DNA of 43,925 nt from positions 1 through 43,925 of IMG/VR virus record IMGVR_UViG_3300031658_003780, one strand, 5' to 3'. A program made the position numbers and the translations under genes. The stretch comes from a virus. Positions 37,556 through 43,925 of the stretch are shown piece after piece. The notes under the pieces are model-generated. The model saw nothing but the letters and a program-made list of their open reading frames with translations. It ran no database searches and was not told the origin of the DNA. The stretch's first letter is position 1. The number at the start of each line of letters is the position of its first letter.

Positions 37556-39720
37556 TAAAATTTGCCTTTTAGTACTATTGCTTGCCCTTCAATAGTTGTT
37601 ATCCATTCAGTACCTATCTCATGTGAAATGTTTCCTATTCTAAATCCTACTTTAATTTTACCAAGGTACCAAGTTTCAGGTAAAAATTCTCTAGGAATAG
37701 TAAAATATTCAAGCATTTTTAAACCTGATATTCCTTTCATAGAAACTGTTAGTTTTCCTCCTACTGGTCCTCTCATACCGGTTTCACTTAGAGCTTCATC
37801 AGCATCATTTATTTGCTTTTGTATTAAGCTAGTAAATTGAGAGGTAGTAGACGCTACAGCTTCGCTTGGGTAATGTCCTCCTGCATAGGCTTTTTCTAAC
37901 GTTACTAATGGATCTTCTTCCTCTTCTGGTGCATCTTCTTTTTTATCATTAGATACAGTAGCTTTTTTAGGGCCTTTCCATTTATGAGTTAATCCTTTAT
38001 TAAAAGCAGATAGTCCAACTTGGGTGCTATTTGCAGCATCACCATCGTTAGCAATTGTTCCTGCTGTAATTAAGTTAATAAGATTCGCATTTAATTCGCT
38101 ATTAATAGAAAAAGATTTCACTGTACTACCTAAACCCTGTGGTTGTATAAGTTGTATATCGTCTACATTCTGGTCTATTGATGCAGGAGTGTTAGTATCT
38201 ACTAATCTGGATGGGCCTTCGTCAGATTTTAAGTTTGGGTCGAGCATTATACTAATATCGTTTACATACCCTAATGATCTTCCGATTTCTCTATTAATTT
38301 TAGTTAAAAAAGAACCCAAAGTACCAAAATCTGGATTTGTATTAAGTTTAAGTTCGCTTTCATATAAGTCTTTTACCCATCCTACTCGAATTAGTAACTC
38401 TAATATATCACCTTGTTGATTTGACGGCCCACCTTTACTAGCTGCTGTTGTATCTATTATTCCATCGCTTTCAGTAACTCCACCGATCAAACAAATTGCA
38501 GGGTCATAGCTAAAATGGTCTGGGTATGTAGCGTATAGTTGCTGGTCTGGTGCTAAACCAAAAGAAGTATCTCCTTTACCTGCGTCTTCTCCTCCTTGTC
38601 TTGCTACAAATTGTAGGTTAATCAGGCCTAATAGGTGTTTATATTTTATATAACTAAATTGTCTGTTATCTCTTGATCTAAACCTAATTTGGTACATATC
38701 CATCTCACCTGCATTCTCTTCTAAAGCATCAAACATATCTTTAGACTTTAATTTTGCTTCGAACTTAGCTTTATCAATGGTTTCAAGTTGTGGTTTTGAT
38801 CTATTTCTTTGAGGTGTTGAAGCTTTAATTGCTGCTTTATCTACAGCATCTAGAATTTCATAGAATTGACCATAGTTACTTTTAAATTTTTCTGCTTCAT
38901 CTTTTTCTTCAGCTGTTATTGTCTCTGGTGGAGCCATTAACTGTTGCACTGCTAAGGATACACTTCCTTTACCCATTACTCTTACGTTAATATTGTAAGA
39001 AGAAGCTTCGTATTTCCAACTGTAGTTTGTTATAGTCCCCATCAAGTAGTCATAATTAAATCCAGAATCTTCTCTTAATTGGGAAGCCTCTTCTTTAATT
39101 TTGTATACACTGTTAGAAGTATCTGTTGATTGTTCATCAGTGGTACCCTCTGAAACTAAGTTTAATTTTGTATCAAATTTACCGGCTTTATTAATCTTCA
39201 TTCCATGTCCCCATTCTATAAGCAATTGGAAACCTGGTCTACTAAAGTATTTTTCTAAGTAGTCAAATTGAGCTTTATTAAAACATTTAATGTCAAACTC
39301 TCCTGTTAATATAGCACCTGGTACTGCTCCTCCAAATTGAGAAATATTTAAATTATGTACCATAGGTGTTGGAGTAATACCGTACTTAGCATCATCTACT
39401 GTATAAAGTGAATAGTGTTCAGTAAATAGTTTAGCTTCTGTATCGATACCTTGTCTATGACCTTGAAATTCGTCTGATGCTCCTCCAGACCCTAAAGTTA
39501 TTTTAGTACACCCGTCTGTTTCTGACACTACTCCTGAGGTAATTCTAAAGTAAGGCGAGCTTCCATGAATCAGAGATTGTCTATCATTAGGATCAAGCTC
39601 ACTTGGAGCATTTTCAGTAGAATTAGACATTACTGCCTCTCTATATTTTATTTGTTTTATTACCTCTTCATCTATGGTACTTCTACCTGGAACAGATGGT
39701 GTAGTGAATGCTTTTGACAT
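37555..39720 (-). CDS. Large baseplate/tail hub-like protein (721 aa)
   Basis: The protein has LNISQFGGAVPGAILTGEFD, GFQLLIEWGHGM and YLMGTITNYSWKYEASSYNI, followed by NVRVMGKGSV. The 'h.G.itnysW.y....Y.i.v.v.g.G.l' pattern is one I associate with hub-type baseplate proteins of T4-like phages. The C-terminal part has KMLEYFTIPREFLPETW and IEGQAIVLKGKF. A low-complexity acidic patch (EEEEDP) lies near residue 600. Start has leader AAACGGTTATG. It lies among other tail genes. Exact structural role not proven by sequence. Confidence 0.6.
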   Translation of the reverse strand: MSKAFTTPSVPGRSTIDEEVIKQIKYREAVMSNSTENAPSELDPNDRQSLIHGSSPYFRITSGVVSETDGCTKITLGSGGASDEFQGHRQGIDTEAKLFTEHYSLYTVDDAKYGITPTPMVHNLNISQFGGAVPGAILTGEFDIKCFNKAQFDYLEKYFSRPGFQLLIEWGHGMKINKAGKFDTKLNLVSEGTTDEQSTDTSNSVYKIKEEASQLREDSGFNYDYLMGTITNYSWKYEASSYNINVRVMGKGSVSLAVQQLMAPPETITAEEKDEAEKFKSNYGQFYEILDAVDKAAIKASTPQRNRSKPQLETIDKAKFEAKLKSKDMFDALEENAGEMDMYQIRFRSRDNRQFSYIKYKHLLGLINLQFVARQGGEDAGKGDTSFGLAPDQQLYATYPDHFSYDPAICLIGGVTESDGIIDTTAASKGGPSNQQGDILELLIRVGWVKDLYESELKLNTNPDFGTLGSFLTKINREIGRSLGYVNDISIMLDPNLKSDEGPSRLVDTNTPASIDQNVDDIQLIQPQGLGSTVKSFSINSELNANLINLITAGTIANDGDAANSTQVGLSAFNKGLTHKWKGPKKATVSNDKKEDAPEEEEDPLVTLEKAYAGGHYPSEAVASTTSQFTSLIQKQINDADEALSETGMRGPVGGKLTVSMKGISGLKMLEYFTIPREFLPETWYLGKIKVGFRIGNISHEIGTEWITTIEGQAIVLKGKF

Positions 39721-39726
39721 AACCGT

Positions 39727-40032
39727 TTATCTTTTTTTATTTAGAGACTCATATAATCCTACTATCTTTGATGGTGAACCTGGTATTCTAATCTGTATTC
39801 CTGGTGTAATTACTAATGAGTCTGAGTTTGCTGTTGGATTAGCTGTAGCTATTATCCACCATAATGATAAATCTTTATAGTATTGTTGTGCTAAAGTATC
39901 GTATCTATCTCCAACAGTAGTAATAACATATATATCATCTTCGGATTCTGGAATATCAGGATATATAGCATTCTGAATGTATCTTCTTCCTTCTATTGTT
40001 TTTTCCTTCCCTATTGTGGTATATCTATTCAT
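39727..40032 (-). CDS. LysM-type baseplate protein (gp53-like)
   Basis: The 101-residue protein contains a LysM-like module: YVITTVGDRYDTLAQQYYKD, then LSLWWIIATANPTANSDSL, and VITPGIQIRIP. This 'GDRyDtlA.~yYgd~~lwwiIA.aNp.....~~~~pG~~irIP' pattern is shared by baseplate wedge proteins such as T4 gp53 and by tail protein X families. In phage it mediates wedge assembly rather than peptidoglycan binding. It follows the 411-aa tail protein by 2 nt. Confidence 0.8.
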   Translation of the reverse strand: MNRYTTIGKEKTIEGRRYIQNAIYPDIPESEDDIYVITTVGDRYDTLAQQYYKDLSLWWIIATANPTANSDSLVITPGIQIRIPGSPSKIVGLYESLNKKR

Positions 40033-40034
40033 TA

Positions 40035-41270
40035 TTACTGTAGATTAGAACCTATAAATCTTTGATCTCCTGTTTGTGGAGCAAATTCATGTATTAATGT
40101 TGCAGATACACTTACATCTAGAACATGAGGCAGTATACGTACATCTTCTTCTTTATCTTTACCGGCTTGTATTTCCCATGGGTAATCTTGTTGCCAGCTA
40201 AATTGTACACTATTAATTAGTGCTGTTTGTTTATGCAAATAATCTCCTATAGTTAATCTAACTATTGTACCTCTCATATGAACTCCTGTTACAGAGTCGT
40301 TAAACATATCACGACGTTCATCATCTTTAGTTGCAAACCTTAAATCTTGATATGTAGGTGCTGTAGCACCGGCTAAAAATTGTAGCTTTTCATACATCGG
40401 TAATAACTCTGCTCTATGTAATGCTGCGCATTTAAAGCTGAAGTTAGATGATCTTTGGAAACCTCCATATTGGTATACTGATTCTGCTCTACCTGGAATA
40501 GTAGTTGGGTTCCAGCTTGCGTTATAAGAGTCGTCAAAGTTATCTAAGAAAGCATGAAATCTCATATAATTGTGACTTCCCTCTCCATCATACCCTATCG
40601 TCTGTATAACGAAAGGAATCATTTGATCGTCAAACTCTGTTGGTTCATCCTTTATAACTCCTTCCATGCCTACAGTTGTACCTTCTGCAGTACCTGCTCT
40701 ATAGTCTATGTAGGAACCTAATTTGTCCTCTACCTTAGCTAATTTTAATTTTTCAGCTTTTCTGATTCTACCTGATTTACCAGAGAATTTATGAACATCT
40801 AGATCTCCTTTTCTAATCGACTTATCAAGAGCCCTTACTTCGTAACTCCTAAAGTCTTCTCCTTTTATCTCTTTAAGTCCTTTGTTAAGGTGTACCCCTA
40901 ATCCATTAACTGCTGTTTGACCAATATTTGTTACAGCAGACGCTAATATATCTAATGCAGGTTGTAACACTAACTTAAACATAGAGCTATCCGTTGCAAA
41001 AGATTCTTTTGATTGATTAGCTTGTATTAGTGCTCCAATTGCTTGTTTAGCTGCGAACTCTAGACCTGGACGTGCTACTACTAGCTTTGCCATTCTAACG
41101 ATATCGTCAAGTCTTTTTGATATTAAGATACCTTGAACATCGAAAGTAGAATTTCTACCTCCTTTGCCTATCTTCTTAACAATCGCTGGCTTTGGCTTCG
41201 GATTTGAATCCGATTTAAAGTCATTGAATTTAAGACTAGTTAAGTCTGATGTTAGGTCTCTTAATCCCAT
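40035..41270 (-). CDS. Tail/baseplate structural protein (411 aa)
   Basis: The protein contains YMRFHAFLDNFDDSYNASWN, then PTTIPGRAESVYQYGGFQRS and FKCAALHRAELLPMYEKLQF. LGTIVRLTIGD-like and PWEIQAGKDKEEDVRILPHV segments follow. The 'fRa.l..f.DsYn..W......GR.e..y.Y.gf.R..~fsFk.aa..r.el.p~Y.kL..La' pattern is that of a tail-tube-end or baseplate protein found in marine contractile phages. It is preceded by a 62-aa linker gene and followed by the LysM protein. Confidence 0.65.
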   Translation of the reverse strand: MGLRDLTSDLTSLKFNDFKSDSNPKPKPAIVKKIGKGGRNSTFDVQGILISKRLDDIVRMAKLVVARPGLEFAAKQAIGALIQANQSKESFATDSSMFKLVLQPALDILASAVTNIGQTAVNGLGVHLNKGLKEIKGEDFRSYEVRALDKSIRKGDLDVHKFSGKSGRIRKAEKLKLAKVEDKLGSYIDYRAGTAEGTTVGMEGVIKDEPTEFDDQMIPFVIQTIGYDGEGSHNYMRFHAFLDNFDDSYNASWNPTTIPGRAESVYQYGGFQRSSNFSFKCAALHRAELLPMYEKLQFLAGATAPTYQDLRFATKDDERRDMFNDSVTGVHMRGTIVRLTIGDYLHKQTALINSVQFSWQQDYPWEIQAGKDKEEDVRILPHVLDVSVSATLIHEFAPQTGDQRFIGSNLQ

Positions 41271-41273
41271 TTA

Positions 41274-41462
41274 TTATGCTGGTGCGTTATCTGAGTACTT
41301 TGCTGGAGTTGCTCCGTCTAAGTCTAATTCTGATGCTCCTGTTGCGATAGTCTGTCCATCTGCATGAGTTGTTGATTCTGGTAATGCTCCGCCAAATAAC
41401 GCAGGTGTTTCTCCGCCAAGGCTTAAGTCTTTTTTAGTTGCTAGTAAATCTAATAATCCCAT
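41274..41462 (-). CDS. Small virion-module protein (62 aa)
   Basis: It starts MGLLDLLATKKDLSLGGETP and ends GATPAKYSDNAPA. It is Ala/Gly/Pro/Asp-rich and probably flexible. It sits 3 nt before the 411-aa protein, which also starts MGL. A CTATTTATAA element lies 26 nt upstream of its start, suggesting a new unit after the tape measure gene. Function unknown, possibly a tail linker. Confidence 0.6.
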   Translation of the reverse strand: MGLLDLLATKKDLSLGGETPALFGGALPESTTHADGQTIATGASELDLDGATPAKYSDNAPA

Positions 41463-41488
41463 AGTTTTAGTTTTAGGTGTTTAATTTA

Positions 41489-41498
41489 TTATAAATAG
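41489..41498 (-). promoter_or_regulatory. CTATTTATAA element between tape measure and tail genes
   Basis: The minus strand reads GGACCTATTTATAATAAATT 26 nt before the ATG at 41462. It is the same 10-mer found before the fibre gene and the 27.4-28.0 kb virion gene. Confidence 0.45.
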
Positions 41499-41507
41499 GT
41501 CCGTATT

Positions 41508-43925
41508 TTAGGCCTGATTAAGGTATTTCCCCATTTCAAATCCACTTAACTTAATAATAGGTTTGTCTGGGTTGTTAATTTTATGTAAAGTAACAGTGTT
41601 AAGTAGTTTCAATTCCTTAGACAACTTATTAACTGTTTGTTGTAGTACTACTGTTTGTTTTTTTGATTCTTTTATTTGTTCACCTTCTCGATCCACTGAG
41701 TCTAGTGTTGACTTAAATTCTTTAATTTGATTATCAGCACCTAAAGCAATAGATTTTTGCATTATCATTGCACTAGTCTGACCAGATTTAGCAAGCATCT
41801 GTGCTTGTTTGTCTGTCATAGTGAACTGCTTCATTTTCTCTGCAGCTTTCTTTAATCTTACAAGTTCTTTTTCTGCTGCGGTAGTTTCTTTTTTACCTGC
41901 ATCTTTAGATTTATCATCTCCAGAACCAGATAACCAGCTCCAACCTTTCTTAAAGAAGCTTTTAGCTTTACTAGCTAAACCTCCAGTTACTGCGTCAAGA
42001 CCTGCTGTTAAATACTCACCTCCTTCAGATATTTTATCTCCTATAGAAGAAGCAATAGCTTTTACACCACTAACTGCTGCTGAAGCTCCTTCAGTAAGTT
42101 TATCTTTAAAGAAGCCTCCTACTGCTGCTAATCCTTTACCTGTATCTTTAAGACGGTCAAACATAAAGCCGCCTACTTTACCTAATGCTTCTTTAGTACC
42201 CTCCCAAGCAGTACTTGCAAAGCCTGTAATAGACTCCGCTACTGCAGTTCCTACTTGTTTTGCTTTTTCCCATGCTCCTTTAGCTCCGTCGGCTATTTTT
42301 TGTCCAAATTCTGCTACTCCTTGTCTTAGTTTAGAGTTAGGGTCTGAGAATACTTTAAATCCTTCTGCTGCAGTACCTATTAATCCACCTACGGCTGCTC
42401 CAACTGCTGTACCTATACCAGGTATTATTGAACCAATTGCTGCTCCAACTCCTGCTCCTCTAGCTCCTGCGGCTGCAATACCCATTGCTTCATCTCCTGC
42501 ACTACCTTCTTTTATTCCGACCATGCTACTTAGCATTGATCCTTTATTTGCATTTCCGGTTAAAGCTCCAAGTATACCACCTTCGGTAGCACCCATATCT
42601 TCTCTAATACCAGCTGTTTTCTTTTCTTCTGATGTTTTTCCGGCTACTTGACTAGCTCCAGTAACAGCACCCATTACAAGTTCTAAAGGAGCTAATAATT
42701 TTCCTCCTATACCTTTAAGTGCTGGACCTAAAAATTTACTTGCTCCACCGAGGCTTGCTGCTAGTTTTGGGCCTATTCCTTTAAAAACTCCTCCTAACTT
42801 AGAAACTACGCTAGGTAATTTACCCATTGCTCCTCCTAGTTTAGAAAATACTCCTCCTATTTTACCTGTTATTCCTCCTAACTTGGAAAACACGTTAGGT
42901 AGTTTACCCATGGCTCCTCCAAATTTACCGAGCATCTTTCCAAAGAAACTGCCTTTCATTCTCAAAGCTCTAAACATAAGCTTTGGATTTTTAAATAATG
43001 TTTTAAACTGCTTTAGTATACCAGTTCTTCCACCTCTACCTAACATATCCATTGCTCCACCACCAGATGCTGATTTAGTCCACATTGGGCGTAACCTACT
43101 CCCTAAAGGAATTAACATGCCTACAGCTTTTATTGCTAGTGTTGCTCCTCCTGCTGCTAGTCCAATTGCTCCTAATAGTTTACCCATTGTAGAGCCACTA
43201 ATAGCTTTATCGTCAAAGATGTTTGTAAACCCTTCTTTAATACCTGTCCAAACTTTCTTGAAAAGGTTGGTCATTCCCCCTATAAAACCTTCATCTTTAA
43301 ATCCATTTAGTATATCCATAGCAAAGCTTCCAGCTCCAAGAGCCATGTTCTCTTTAAACTTAGCCATTGCATCTGATAAGCCAGTCATTTTAGATACTGA
43401 TTTATCTATTCCTGCTTGTAGTTCGGCATCTGATTTCTTTGCGTTTGCTGCATTCTTTGCTGCAGTTTCACCTGATTCAGCGGTCATGGTTTTTAAAGCA
43501 TCACCTGTATCTTTAGCTTTTATGTATTGGTCTCTGGTTAATCCAATAGATTTAGCAAAGGCATCCTGAGCCATTACATTATCTCCAATTGAATCTTTAT
43601 TTTCAGAAATTAATCTGTTTATCTCAGCTGCTTGACTTACAACATCTCCATTTGCTGCTGCTGCTCTAAGCTTATCTAAGTTTAATTCTTTTCCAAGCAT
43701 TAACTCTGCTTCCATTTCTTTAGCAAGAGATGATTCAAAGTCTAATGTACTTTCTGCTGCAGATGCTATATCGTCCATTTCTAGACCTAACATTCTGGCT
43801 TGAGTAGCTGCTTGTATTAATGCGTTTTTGTTCTTGCCTATATTGGCTAATACTGAGTCTGATGCATTAGCTATTCCTTCGTATATTACTTTACTAGATA
43901 TTGCTACTTTGTTATTGGCATTGAA
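41508..43925 (-). CDS. Tape measure protein, N-terminus beyond window
   Basis: The frame stays open to the right edge (44 more codons upstream of an internal ATG at 43793), so about 805 residues are visible and the start is outside. Hallmarks are long Ala/Lys-rich helices, membrane-like stretches (LLGAIGLAAGGATLAIKAVG; GAAIGSIIPGIGTAVGAAVG) and tandem GGAMGKLPxVxSKLGG repeats near the middle. The C-terminal part is coiled (LNKLSKELKLLNT-like). Such proteins set tail length and are ejected to help DNA cross the membrane. Ser/Asn-rich and poly-Lys clusters occur after the glycine-rich part. It would be the first gene of the tail module shown. Confidence 0.85.
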   Translation of the reverse strand, partial: FNANNKVAISSKVIYEGIANASDSVLANIGKNKNALIQAATQARMLGLEMDDIASAAESTLDFESSLAKEMEAELMLGKELNLDKLRAAAANGDVVSQAAEINRLISENKDSIGDNVMAQDAFAKSIGLTRDQYIKAKDTGDALKTMTAESGETAAKNAANAKKSDAELQAGIDKSVSKMTGLSDAMAKFKENMALGAGSFAMDILNGFKDEGFIGGMTNLFKKVWTGIKEGFTNIFDDKAISGSTMGKLLGAIGLAAGGATLAIKAVGMLIPLGSRLRPMWTKSASGGGAMDMLGRGGRTGILKQFKTLFKNPKLMFRALRMKGSFFGKMLGKFGGAMGKLPNVFSKLGGITGKIGGVFSKLGGAMGKLPSVVSKLGGVFKGIGPKLAASLGGASKFLGPALKGIGGKLLAPLELVMGAVTGASQVAGKTSEEKKTAGIREDMGATEGGILGALTGNANKGSMLSSMVGIKEGSAGDEAMGIAAAGARGAGVGAAIGSIIPGIGTAVGAAVGGLIGTAAEGFKVFSDPNSKLRQGVAEFGQKIADGAKGAWEKAKQVGTAVAESITGFASTAWEGTKEALGKVGGFMFDRLKDTGKGLAAVGGFFKDKLTEGASAAVSGVKAIASSIGDKISEGGEYLTAGLDAVTGGLASKAKSFFKKGWSWLSGSGDDKSKDAGKKETTAAEKELVRLKKAAEKMKQFTMTDKQAQMLAKSGQTSAMIMQKSIALGADNQIKEFKSTLDSVDREGEQIKESKKQTVVLQQTVNKLSKELKLLNTVTLHKINNPDKPIIKLSGFEMGKYLNQA

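Noticed and set aside
41809-43569. Long plus-strand open frames (280 and 228 codons) across the tape measure gene
   Set aside because: They are Pro/Ser/Ala-rich mirror products of an Ala/Gly/Lys-rich gene on the other strand. They have no recognisable domains or start context, and the minus-strand frame is clearly coding.
43793-43793. ATG at 43793 as the real start of the tape measure gene
   Set aside because: The frame remains open for 44 codons to the window edge with the same Ala/Asn/Lys-rich helical character, so the true start is probably outside the window.
1-43925. CRISPR arrays, IS elements, transposases, integrase or attachment sites
   Set aside because: No regularly spaced short repeats, no transposase or recombinase other than the UvsX-like protein, and no terminal inverted repeats were found.

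Overview
The window reads as part of a large, AT-rich tailed-phage genome, most likely a myovirus of a Bacteroidota host. Every gene I support is on the minus strand, packed head to tail with 1-31 nt overlaps, so transcription runs from high to low coordinates. Phage origin is shown by a tape measure protein, a LysM-type baseplate protein, repetitive fibre proteins, and a T4-like recombination/replication set (UvsX-like recombinase, gp32-like ssDNA-binding protein, DnaB/gp41-like helicase, 5'-3' exonuclease, NrdA/NrdB). A Bacteroidota host is inferred from the Hc1-type histone H1-like protein, a DUF4494-like protein, and translation starts that have an A-rich leader ending in GTTAT instead of a Shine-Dalgarno sequence.

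Layout, in transcription order. 43.9-37.0 kb: virion module (tape measure, small linker, tail/baseplate proteins, LysM baseplate protein). 37.0-30.8 kb: replication module (a second, very divergent family A polymerase-like protein, an unknown protein, SSB, UvsX, exonuclease, helicase). 30.7-26.6 kb: NrdB, NrdA, a fibre/decoration protein, a small basic protein, thioredoxin. 26.6-24.9 kb: QueC, then an 879-nt stretch without a convincing large gene; it carries tRNA-Glu(TTC) inside a dense set of inverted repeats and looks like a large structured RNA. 24.9-21.9 kb: APS-kinase-like protein, HxGH nucleotidyltransferase, DUF2061 membrane protein, carbamoyltransferase. 21.9-20.3 kb: fibre protein with a 582-bp-period duplication. 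20.2-10.1 kb: nucleotide, base-modification and accessory genes: QueD, QueE, ferredoxin, phosphoribosyltransferase, FolE, cupin, MazG-like pyrophosphatase, DpdA, a glycosyltransferase-like protein, a formyltransferase, a NadR-like kinase, a secreted nuclease, QueF, a J-domain protein and a GIY-YIG-like protein. 10.1-4.2 kb: family A DNA polymerase, Hsp20, GroES, GroEL, NAD synthetase, histone-like protein. 4.2 kb to the left edge: small proteins, a virion protein with a Hint-like C-terminus, an SGNH hydrolase, a sulfotransferase and a glycosyltransferase-like protein cut by the window edge.

The main biological story is DNA base modification. FolE, QueD, QueE, QueC and QueF together would make preQ1 from GTP, and DpdA would exchange it for guanine in DNA. 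A formyltransferase with the N-x-H...D catalytic triad lies two genes downstream of DpdA and is a good candidate for the dPreQ1 formyltransferase (DpdN), so the predicted base is 7-(formylamino)methyl-7-deazaguanine. A glycosyltransferase-like protein sits between the two. Other notable items are the structured RNA region, two family A polymerase-like proteins in one phage, a full chaperone set (GroEL, GroES, Hsp20, J-domain), and a repeated promoter-like motif TCGTATATT at unit boundaries.
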